A stretch of 22,495 bases of DNA from Actinomycetota bacterium (GTDB lineage: Bacteria > Actinomycetota > Actinomycetes > Actinomycetales > Microbacteriaceae): contig WLNS01000005.1 in assembly GCA_009699665.1 (NCBI GenBank), positions 1-22,495 of the forward strand, written 5' to 3'. The position numbers were made by a program, and so were the translations under genes. The notes under the pieces were generated by a model. It saw nothing but the letters and a program-made list of their open reading frames with translations. It did not search any database and was not told the DNA's origin. Every line of letters starts with the position of its first letter. The stretch's first letter is position 1. Positions 16,565-22,495 of the stretch are shown piece by piece.

Positions 16565-17911
16565 TTACTTGCGATAACTGGTGCAGGCCGCATCGAGCAC
16601 GCCAAGGGCATCGGCGATCAGGTCATCCGACATGCGCACATTGGGCAAGAAGCGAAGCACGTTGTAGTTCGTTCCCGCGTTCAACAGCAGCAGACCGTTC
16701 TGAAAGCCCTCGTCAACCAGGTGCTTTACGGCCGCCGCGTCGGGCTTTTTTGTGCCCGGCTCAACCAGCTCAATCGCGATCATGGCGCCACGGCCCCGCA
16801 CCTCGCCAATCATGGGGTGCTTTTCCTGCATCGCTCGTAATCCCGCCATGAGAGTCTTTTCAACCCGCTGGGCTTCGCCCAGGAGGTTGTGACGCTCGAT
16901 CTGTTCAAACACGGCGATGGACGCAGCACACGAGACCGGATTTCCGCCAAACGTTCCGCCGAGGCCACCGGGGTGAGTGGCGTCCATGATGTCTGCGCGC
17001 CCGACAACCCCGGCGAGGGGCATGCCGCCCGCAATTCCCTTGGCGACCGTGATGAGGTCGGGCACGAGAGAGAAGGTCTCCGAGGCAAAGTAGGCGCCCG
17101 AACGCGCCATTCCGCACTGCACCTCGTCGGCAACGAAAACGACGTTGTTCTCGTGGCACCAGTCCTGCAGTCTGTTCAGATAGCCGTCGGCAGGAACCAT
17201 GAAACCACCCTCGCCCTGAATCGGCTCGGCAAATATGGCTGCCAGATCACTGGCGCCCACCTGTTTCTCGAAATACCAGATGGTGCGTTCGGCCGCCTCT
17301 TCACCCGAGAGGCCGTCGAGGTAGGGGTAAGAACTCGGCGCCCGAAAGACTGAGGTGCCCAGCGAACCGAAACCGGTGGCGTACGGACTGTTCTTGAAGT
17401 TCATCGCCATCGTCATGTTGGTGCGCCCGTGGTAGGCGTGGTCCAACACGCCAATGGCGTTCTTACCGGTGAACTTGCGGGCAATCTTGACGGCGTTTTC
17501 GATGGCCTCTGCTCCCGAATTGCATAGCATCGTGCGTTTTTCGTGGTTTCCCGGGGTGTGCTCGGCCAAGAGTTCCGCCACGCGCACGTATCCCTCATAG
17601 GGGGTGACCGTGAAGCACGTGTGTGTGAAGCGCGCCACCTGTTCGGCTACGGCGGCCACGACCGCGTCGTCGGTGTGCCCAATCGTGGTAACGCCGATTC
17701 CTGAAGCGAAGTCAATGAACTGATTTCCATCGATATCGACCACGATCGACTCGTGTGCTTCGGCGATATAAACGGGAAGGGCCGCGCCGACCCCGGGCGG
17801 AACGACTTTGGCGCGGCGGGCGTGCATGGCCTGAGATTGGGGGCCGGGAATGGCCGTCACAACGCGACGCTCTTGAGCAATAGACGACGTGCTTTCAACA
17901 ATTGTGGTCAT
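16565..17911 (-). CDS. gabT: 4-aminobutyrate aminotransferase (class III PLP enzyme)
   Basis: 448 residues. It moves the amino group of GABA to 2-oxoglutarate, giving succinate semialdehyde and glutamate, in the cytosol. Class III aminotransferase marks: N-S-G-A-E-A (131-136, PLP phosphate loop), H-A-Y-H-G-R (158-163), E-P-I-Q-G-E-G-G (229-236), D-E-V-Q-C-G (262-267, D262 pairs with the PLP ring nitrogen), and T-V-A-K-G-I-A-G-G (288-296) with K291 as the Schiff-base lysine. Overall similarity is to actinobacterial GabT rather than ornithine or acetylornithine enzymes, but related omega-amino acids cannot be excluded as substrates. No succinate-semialdehyde dehydrogenase or GABA permease is adjacent; the partner is ald. 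The ATG lies 6 nt behind a TAGAAT box with no ribosome site, indicating a leaderless message. Divergent from dxr across 45 bp. Confidence 0.93.
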   Translation of the reverse strand: MTTIVESTSSIAQERRVVTAIPGPQSQAMHARRAKVVPPGVGAALPVYIAEAHESIVVDIDGNQFIDFASGIGVTTIGHTDDAVVAAVAEQVARFTHTCFTVTPYEGYVRVAELLAEHTPGNHEKRTMLCNSGAEAIENAVKIARKFTGKNAIGVLDHAYHGRTNMTMAMNFKNSPYATGFGSLGTSVFRAPSSYPYLDGLSGEEAAERTIWYFEKQVGASDLAAIFAEPIQGEGGFMVPADGYLNRLQDWCHENNVVFVADEVQCGMARSGAYFASETFSLVPDLITVAKGIAGGMPLAGVVGRADIMDATHPGGLGGTFGGNPVSCAASIAVFEQIERHNLLGEAQRVEKTLMAGLRAMQEKHPMIGEVRGRGAMIAIELVEPGTKKPDAAAVKHLVDEGFQNGLLLLNAGTNYNVLRFLPNVRMSDDLIADALGVLDAACTSYRK

Positions 17912-17917
17912 AAGGCA

Positions 17918-17923
17918 ATTCTA
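17918..17923 (-). promoter_or_regulatory. -10 element of a likely leaderless gabT-ald promoter
   Basis: Read on the minus strand, TAGAAT is followed by six bases and then the gabT ATG, so transcription would begin at or next to the start codon. This matches the TANNNT-N6/7-RTG pattern known from leaderless actinobacterial mRNAs. No good -35 is visible and no Shine-Dalgarno fits in the remaining space. Confidence 0.55.
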
Positions 17924-17956
17924 GGAGTGCCGAACGGTTTACCGAGGGGTGAGAGG

Positions 17957-19051
17957 ATGTCTTTCGTGCGTCGCGTCATTATTTTGGGGTCTACGGGATC
18001 CATCGGAACACAGGCCCTTGAGGTTATTGCGGCGAACCCGGAACGGTTTCGAGTGGTTGGTCTGGCCGCCGGAACGAACCGTGACCTCCTCGTTGAGCAG
18101 GCGCAAAAGTTTGCGGTAGAGCACACCGCGCTCGGCGCCGATGAGGCCGAGCAGCTGGTGCGCACGGTCGATGCCGATGTCGTTCTTAACGGCATGACGG
18201 GAGCCGTGGGGCTGGGTCCCACTCTCGCCACGTTGGAACGGGGTATGACCCTGGCGCTGGCCAACAAAGAGAGCTTGATCATCGGCGGAAAACTGGTGAT
18301 GGCCGCCGCATCGCCCGGGCAGATTGTGCCCGTGGACAGCGAGCATTCGGCCATCGCACAGTGCCTCGTCTCGGGCACACACGCCGAGGTTCGTCGTCTG
18401 ATCCTGACGGCCTCGGGCGGACCGTTCCGCGGGCGCTCCCGCGACCAGTTGGGCGACGTGACTCCTCAGCAGGCTCTGGCGCACCCCACGTGGGACATGG
18501 GCCTTATGGTCACCACCAACTCGGCCACACTGATGAACAAGGGTCTCGAGGTGATTGAGGCGAGCCTACTTTTTGACATCGACTACGCCGACATTTCGGT
18601 GACCGTGCATCCACAGTCCGTCATCCACTCCATGGTGGAGTTTGTCGACGGGTCCACGATGGCGCAGGCCTCGCCGCCCGACATGAAGCTTCCCATCGCG
18701 CTGGGCCTCGACTGGCCGCATCGCGTGGCGCACGTGGCCGAGGCGGTGGACTGGAGCAACGCGCACACCTGGACGTTCGAACCTCTGGATGAGGTCGCAT
18801 TCCCTGCCGTGGCGCTCGCTAAGTCGGTGGGTTCGGCTGGTCTCACGTTCCCGGCGGTGATGAATGCGGCTAACGAAGAGGCCGTGCGGGCTTTCCACGC
18901 CGGTCGGCTCGGCTTCACCGACATCGTCGACACTGTTTCTCGCGTTGTCGAGGCGCACTCGGCGCCCGAAGGCGAGCTGTCACGTGAGGTTTTGTTCGAT
19001 GCGGATGCGTGGGCCAGAGCGCACGCACGCGAGGCCATTGCCAGAAACTAA
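17957..19051 (+). CDS. dxr: 1-deoxy-D-xylulose 5-phosphate reductoisomerase
   Basis: 364 residues from ATG 17957. Second step of the MEP isoprenoid pathway: NADPH-dependent conversion of DXP to 2-C-methyl-D-erythritol 4-phosphate (EC 1.1.1.267), and the target of fosmidomycin. Visible: nucleotide loop G-S-T-G-S-I-G-T-Q (11-19), A-N-K-E-S (102-106), metal ligands D127 and E129 in D-S-E-H-S, the flexible loop S-G-G-P-F-R-G (153-159), P-T-W-D-M-G (177-182), and M-N-K-G-L-E (193-198) with ligand E198. Full length and intact. GAGGGG at 17944-17949 gives normal spacing to this ATG; a GTG at 17966, which would begin M-R-R-V-I-I-L-G, is a reasonable alternative and only three residues shorter. A longer frame to 17753 would run into divergent gabT and is rejected. 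ispG of the same pathway lies two genes downstream. Confidence 0.96.
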   Translation: MSFVRRVIILGSTGSIGTQALEVIAANPERFRVVGLAAGTNRDLLVEQAQKFAVEHTALGADEAEQLVRTVDADVVLNGMTGAVGLGPTLATLERGMTLALANKESLIIGGKLVMAAASPGQIVPVDSEHSAIAQCLVSGTHAEVRRLILTASGGPFRGRSRDQLGDVTPQQALAHPTWDMGLMVTTNSATLMNKGLEVIEASLLFDIDYADISVTVHPQSVIHSMVEFVDGSTMAQASPPDMKLPIALGLDWPHRVAHVAEAVDWSNAHTWTFEPLDEVAFPAVALAKSVGSAGLTFPAVMNAANEEAVRAFHAGRLGFTDIVDTVSRVVEAHSAPEGELSREVLFDADAWARAHAREAIARN

Positions 19052-19067
19052 GACTCGGCGGTATCCT
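19038..19067 (+). promoter_or_regulatory. Sigma-70-type promoter inside the end of dxr, leaderless for the next gene
   Basis: TTGCCA (19038-19043) and TATCCT (19062-19067) are separated by 18 bp, matching five and four of six consensus positions. Seven bases later comes the ATG at 19075, so the message would start at the start codon. The bases before that ATG (GCCTCCC) are the opposite of a Shine-Dalgarno, which supports leaderless translation. Confidence 0.6.
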
Positions 19068-19074
19068 GCCTCCC

Positions 19075-19848
19075 ATGAGCGAGATGGGCGAAGAGGCGCC
19101 AGCGGGAGGCAGCCAGCCGGCTCCCGAGCGGGCGAGGTCGCGTCGGGGTCTGATTATTGGGTTATTGGTCGGCGCGCTTGTGGTGTTGATTGTCATTGCC
19201 GGACTGCTGTTCTGGCGACCGTGGATTCTCACTCAAGCTCCCACAGCGGCGCCCAGCACCAGCATCTCACCGTCGGCCTCCTCGACTCCTACGCCCGCTC
19301 CCGTGGCGGCTTCACTCGAGGTCTCGGTGACAAATCTTGTTCTCAAAAACAGCGCGGGCGAGGTGATGTGGGCGCACTTACTGACCGACGACCCTGCACT
19401 CGTCGTTGCCGATCTTGAAACTGCTTTTGGATCCGCTCCGGTTGTCACGGATCAGAGTTCTCGCGAGCAGAGCACGTATTTGGCTGAGTATCGCTGGGAG
19501 AATTTCGTGCTCATTTCGGAGCGACCAGGTTGGGATGCACCCGACTCCCTCTTGCGCGCCTTTAACGTATGGGCCCGCGGTCCCGCACAGGGGCCGATCG
19601 CGCTGTTGACTCCCGAAGGGATAGCGGTGGGCCAACCGGCTTCCGTCCTGGTTGACTATGCCGACGACTCGTCGATAATCACCGACACCTCAAGCTGTTA
19701 CGTGATTGAGCGGGATGCGTCCTCCGGATTTGATGATCCGGATCAGGGGGGCCTCTTTACGGGGCGCGTCCTTCAAGCCTGCTCTGACTCGGCTACCGGC
19801 CTGGTGTCCGTTTTCCACTCTCCCGGGTTCCTGCTTTTCGACCTCTGA
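19075..19848 (+). CDS. Single-pass membrane protein of unknown function
   Basis: 257 residues; I do not recognise the family. A ~25-residue N-terminus rich in Glu, Pro and Arg is cytosolic. A strongly hydrophobic helix follows (~26-46), then a Ser/Thr/Pro/Ala linker (~55-80) of the kind that spans a cell wall, and a ~170-residue domain outside the cell with two cysteines about 45 residues apart (in S-S-C-Y-V and L-Q-A-C-S-D) that could pair. The exported domain contains Trp/Tyr-rich strands and several acidic turns, with no catalytic motif seen. The start at 19075 is set by the leaderless promoter; a longer frame to 19009 would overlap dxr. It sits between dxr and the site-2 protease, 23 bp after dxr, so it might be co-transcribed as well. 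Substrate, regulator or unrelated neighbour of the protease: undecided. Confidence 0.85.
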   Translation: MSEMGEEAPAGGSQPAPERARSRRGLIIGLLVGALVVLIVIAGLLFWRPWILTQAPTAAPSTSISPSASSTPTPAPVAASLEVSVTNLVLKNSAGEVMWAHLLTDDPALVVADLETAFGSAPVVTDQSSREQSTYLAEYRWENFVLISERPGWDAPDSLLRAFNVWARGPAQGPIALLTPEGIAVGQPASVLVDYADDSSIITDTSSCYVIERDASSGFDDPDQGGLFTGRVLQACSDSATGLVSVFHSPGFLLFDL

Positions 19849-19920
19849 CGGCTTTCCGGGCACCCTGACACCGTATCGAAAACGTCGGATGCTGTGCGGG
19901 AAACTGTCAGACATTCGGCG

Positions 19921-19926
19921 TAGTCT
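19921..19926 (+). promoter_or_regulatory. -10 element of a likely leaderless promoter for the site-2 protease gene
   Basis: TAGTCT is followed by six bases (CGGCGG) and the GTG start at 19933. No typical -35 lies 16-18 bp upstream; instead GGGAAAC covers 19898-19904, loosely like the GGAAC box of extracytoplasmic-function sigma factors. That resemblance is weak. Confidence 0.5.
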
Positions 19927-19932
19927 CGGCGG

Positions 19933-21234
19933 GTGGATATCTTTCCCTTCCTCCTCGGTGTGCTCATCTTCTTGATCGGGCTCTCGTTGTCGATTGGTTT
20001 GCACGAACTGGGTCACTTGATTCCGGCCAAGATCTTCAAGGTTAAGGTCGGCAAGTACATGATCGGCTTCGGTCCCACGCTTTTCAAACGCACATGGGGC
20101 GAAACCGAATACGGGCTCAAAGCTCTTCCCCTGGGCGGCTACATTTCTATGGCCGGCATGTTCCCACCCGGCACGAAGTCGAGGTCGAGCGCGTCACGAA
20201 ACTTCTTCGGCAAGATGGTGCAAGACGCCCGCGACGCGAGCGCTGAGACCGCCGAAAATGTCGATCAATCTCGGTTGTTTTACCGCCTGCCCGTCTGGAA
20301 ACGCATCATCATCATGTTCGGTGGCCCGTTCATGAACCTGGTTCTCGCGTTCGTTCTCTTTGCCATCATCGTGATGACCTTCGGCATGCCTCAGTCCACA
20401 ACGAAGCTGAGTGCTGTCGCTGAGTGCACTCCCGCCAACGCGTCGTGTGCCGTGGCCGATTCCCCGGGCGCGCTCGCCGGCCTCACGGTTGGTGATGAGG
20501 TGACGGCCATAAATGGCAAGGTGGTTACGTCGTGGGACGACGTCAGCGCGTTAATTCGCCCGGCCGCCGCCCAGACGTTGACTTTCACGGTGGTCAGGAA
20601 TGGCCAAATACAAGATATTTCGGTCACTCCCATAGAGGCGGAACGCACGGTTTTTGACAGCTCAGGACAACCGGTTCGTGACAGCACCGGTCAGCCGCTC
20701 ACGGAGCAGGTCGGGTACGTCGGTATTTCACCCGGCACGCGCCTCGCGCCCCAGCCCATTACAGCCGCTTTTCCACTAATGGGCAGCACCATCACGGGAA
20801 CGGCCAACATGATAGCCACGTTGCCCCAGCGTCTCGTTGAGGTGGGCCAAGCGGCCTTCGGTGACGCACCCCGCCAGCTCGATGGCCCGATCTCCGTTGT
20901 GGGAGTCGGACGCGTCGCCGGCGACATTGCGGAATCCTCACAGGTCACGACAGACGGAAAGATTGCTTCTCTCCTGGGCATCTTGGCCTCGCTCAACATC
21001 GCTCTCTTCGTGTTCAACATGCTTCCGCTCCTGCCCCTCGACGGCGGTCACATCGCGGGCGCCCTGTGGGAGCTCATCCGTAAAGGGTGGTCGCGACTGC
21101 GCAATCGCCCGGATCCCGGCCCCGTTGACATTGCCCGACTGATGCCGGTCACGTTCGTTGTCGTGGTTGTGATGATTGCCATGAGCGCGCTGTTGATCTA
21201 CGCCGACATCGTGAAGCCGGTCAGTATTTTCTAG
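19933..21234 (+). CDS. Site-2 intramembrane zinc metalloprotease (RseP/Rip1-like)
   Basis: 433 residues from GTG. M50-family protease that cuts membrane-spanning substrates, classically anti-sigma factors after a first cut, releasing a sigma factor. The zinc site H-E-L-G-H (24-28) lies in the first membrane helix (~4-30). A second helix follows at ~125-150 after G-G-P-F-M-N (130-135); a PDZ domain spans ~160-240 with G-D-E-V-x-x-I-N-G (187-195). The third conserved block N-M-L-P-L-L-P-L-D-G-G (362-372), with metal ligand D370, precedes the last helix (~403-425). All catalytic residues are present. Between PDZ and the third block is a short internal duplication D-S-S-G-Q-P-V/D-S-T-G-Q-P-L (242-255). 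The position between dxr and ispG is the usual actinobacterial one. No anti-sigma or sigma gene is in the window, so the substrate is unknown. Confidence 0.95.
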   Translation: MDIFPFLLGVLIFLIGLSLSIGLHELGHLIPAKIFKVKVGKYMIGFGPTLFKRTWGETEYGLKALPLGGYISMAGMFPPGTKSRSSASRNFFGKMVQDARDASAETAENVDQSRLFYRLPVWKRIIIMFGGPFMNLVLAFVLFAIIVMTFGMPQSTTKLSAVAECTPANASCAVADSPGALAGLTVGDEVTAINGKVVTSWDDVSALIRPAAAQTLTFTVVRNGQIQDISVTPIEAERTVFDSSGQPVRDSTGQPLTEQVGYVGISPGTRLAPQPITAAFPLMGSTITGTANMIATLPQRLVEVGQAAFGDAPRQLDGPISVVGVGRVAGDIAESSQVTTDGKIASLLGILASLNIALFVFNMLPLLPLDGGHIAGALWELIRKGWSRLRNRPDPGPVDIARLMPVTFVVVVVMIAMSALLIYADIVKPVSIF

Positions 21235-21282
21235 CTCACTTTCGAGAACTCCACGCTGTCCGCAAAACCCAGTCGAGGATGA

Positions 21283-21290
21283 TGTCGACA
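21283..21290. repeat. Short palindrome upstream of ispG
   Basis: TGTCGACA is a perfect 8-bp palindrome about 15 bp before the -10 element of ispG. It could be part of an operator or chance; nothing else in the 83-bp gap between the protease and ispG stands out. Confidence 0.25.
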
Positions 21291-21305
21291 GTGCGCGGAA
21301 CGCCG

Positions 21306-21311
21306 TAGGCT
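21306..21311 (+). promoter_or_regulatory. -10 element of a likely leaderless ispG promoter
   Basis: TAGGCT is followed by six bases (GAAAGC) and the GTG start at 21318, giving the same geometry as at gabT and the protease gene. No consensus -35 at 16-18 bp; TCGACA at 21285-21290 is close to TTGACA but only 15 bp away. Confidence 0.5.
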
Positions 21312-21317
21312 GAAAGC

Positions 21318-22466
21318 GTGCCTGCCGTAAATTTAGGAATGCCCGCGAAGCCTGAAGTGCTCGCTCCACGACGCGTCTCGCGTCAAATTAAAGTGGGAAA
21401 GGTTCTTGTCGGGGGTGATGCCCCGGTCAGTGTTCAGTCGATGACGACAACCCCGACCACCGACATTAACGCGACGCTCCAGCAGATCGCTGAGTTGACG
21501 GCTTCGGGATGTGACATCGTGCGGGTGGCCGTTCCGACTCGTGACGATGCTGAAACGTTGCCGATCATCGCGAAGAAGTCTCAGATTCCCGTCATCGCTG
21601 ACATTCACTTTCAGCCCAACTATGTTTTTGCCGCAATCGACGCGGGCTGTGCGGCTGTGCGGGTCAACCCCGGAAACATTCGCAAGTTCGACGACCAGAT
21701 TGCCGAGATCTCAAAGCGTGCAGCTGCCGCCGGGGTGAGCATCCGCATTGGTGTGAATGCGGGATCTCTCGATCCGCGACTTCTAGAAAAATACGGCAAG
21801 GCGACTCCCGAGGCCCTGGTCGAGAGCGCCGTCTGGGAGGCCAGTCTTTTCGAAGAGCACGATTTTCACGACTTCAAGATTTCGGTCAAGCACAACGATC
21901 CGGTCATCATGGTCAAGGCCTATCGCCTTCTTGCCGAGCGAGGTGACTGGCCCCTGCACCTGGGCGTGACCGAGGCCGGTCCCGCCTTCCAAGGCACGAT
22001 CAAATCTGCCACGGCGTTCGGCATTCTGTTGGGCGAAGGCATCGGCGACACGATTCGGGTCTCGCTCTCGGCTCCCCCCGTAGAAGAAGTCAAGGTGGGC
22101 TTGCAGATACTGCAGTCACTCAATCTTCGCGAACGAAAACTCGAAATTGTCTCGTGCCCCAGTTGCGGACGCGCCCAGGTCGATGTCTACACGCTGGCCG
22201 AACAGGTGACCGAGGGGCTTCAAGGCATGACGGTTCCGCTTCGCGTTGCCGTGATGGGTTGCGTGGTCAACGGACCGGGCGAAGCGCGTGAAGCAGACCT
22301 CGGCGTCGCCTCCGGAAACGGTAAGGGACAAATTTTCGTCAAGGGCGAGGTTATCAAGACGGTGCCGGAGTCAGAGATTGTCGCCACACTCATCGAGGAG
22401 GCCAACCGACTCGCGGCGGCGATGCCGACGTCGGAGACGGGCTCTGTGGAGGTCGTCACCTCGTAG
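21318..22466 (+). CDS. ispG: 4-hydroxy-3-methylbut-2-enyl diphosphate synthase
   Basis: 382 residues from GTG 21318. Penultimate MEP-pathway step: reductive ring opening of MEcPP to HMBPP with a [4Fe-4S] cluster. The TIM-barrel part begins V-S-V-Q-S-M-T-T-T (37-45) and includes A-D-I-H-F (94-98), V-R-V-N-P-G-N-I (114-121) and G-V-N-A-G-S-L (145-151). Cluster ligands are C280 and C283 (C-P-S-C-G-R), C315 (M-G-C-V-V-N-G-P-G-E) and E322, all present. Length is that of the two-domain bacterial form without the plant-type insert. The GTG start keeps the N-terminus typical of actinobacterial IspG (M-P-A-V-N-L-G-M-P); ATG 21339 would remove it and would also break the leaderless promoter spacing. 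The protein is complete and ordinary. It lies 83 bp after the protease gene on the same strand. Confidence 0.97.
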   Translation: MPAVNLGMPAKPEVLAPRRVSRQIKVGKVLVGGDAPVSVQSMTTTPTTDINATLQQIAELTASGCDIVRVAVPTRDDAETLPIIAKKSQIPVIADIHFQPNYVFAAIDAGCAAVRVNPGNIRKFDDQIAEISKRAAAAGVSIRIGVNAGSLDPRLLEKYGKATPEALVESAVWEASLFEEHDFHDFKISVKHNDPVIMVKAYRLLAERGDWPLHLGVTEAGPAFQGTIKSATAFGILLGEGIGDTIRVSLSAPPVEEVKVGLQILQSLNLRERKLEIVSCPSCGRAQVDVYTLAEQVTEGLQGMTVPLRVAVMGCVVNGPGEAREADLGVASGNGKGQIFVKGEVIKTVPESEIVATLIEEANRLAAAMPTSETGSVEVVTS

Positions 22467-22495
22467 GGGTGCGCCGCCGATGGCAAACGTGCTGC

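Noticed and set aside
22480..22495. Start of a further gene (ATG at 22480)
   Set aside because: Only five codons are visible before the window ends, with no ribosome site, so it cannot be supported.

Overview
The window looks like chromosome of a GC-rich actinobacterium, most likely a member of the Microbacteriaceae (Micrococcales). The reasons are the codon use (strong G/C at third positions), actinobacterial-type Dxr, RseP-like protease and IspG in that order, several GTG starts, start codons placed directly behind -10 elements, and an FHA/PP2C/kinase/MoxR/DUF58/transglutaminase-like cluster of a kind found in this phylum. No tRNA, rRNA, CRISPR array, insertion sequence or phage gene is visible.

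Left part (1-15447, all + strand): one tightly packed accessory operon. In order: the C-terminal end of an FHA protein cut by the window edge; a PP2C Ser/Thr phosphatase; a soluble Ser/Thr protein kinase; a 1859-residue membrane-anchored surface protein with a propeller-like head, about eleven Ig-like repeats and three or four FN3-like domains; a MoxR-type AAA+ ATPase; a DUF58 membrane protein; a multi-pass transglutaminase-fold protein that lacks the catalytic Cys and His; a zinc-ribbon/FHA protein; and a two-domain FtsK/SpoIIIE ATPase resembling the EccC motor of type VII secretion. Genes overlap or lie within 45 bp of each other up to the FHA gene. A 116-bp hairpin-bearing gap precedes the FtsK gene. 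The core order kinase-FN3-AAA-DUF58-transglutaminase matches the PFNA cluster named in Bifidobacterium. This version adds a phosphatase, flanking FHA proteins and a secretion-type ATPase.

Inferred working model: the kinase/phosphatase pair toggles phospho-threonines read by the two FHA proteins. MoxR and DUF58 act with the TgpA-like membrane protein as an assembly or remodelling machine. The FtsK/EccC-like ATPase may export or assemble something at the membrane. The giant Ig/FN3 protein is the extracellular output.

Right part (15444-22495): housekeeping metabolism. A minus-strand gabT-ald pair (GABA aminotransferase, alanine dehydrogenase) runs tail-to-tail into the FtsK gene with overlapping stop codons. 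Divergent from it are dxr (MEP isoprenoid pathway), an unknown single-pass membrane protein, a site-2 protease (RseP/Rip1-like) and ispG (MEP pathway). Four of these starts (gabT, the unknown gene, the protease and ispG) carry a TANNNT element 6-7 nt before the start codon, the signature of leaderless transcription.
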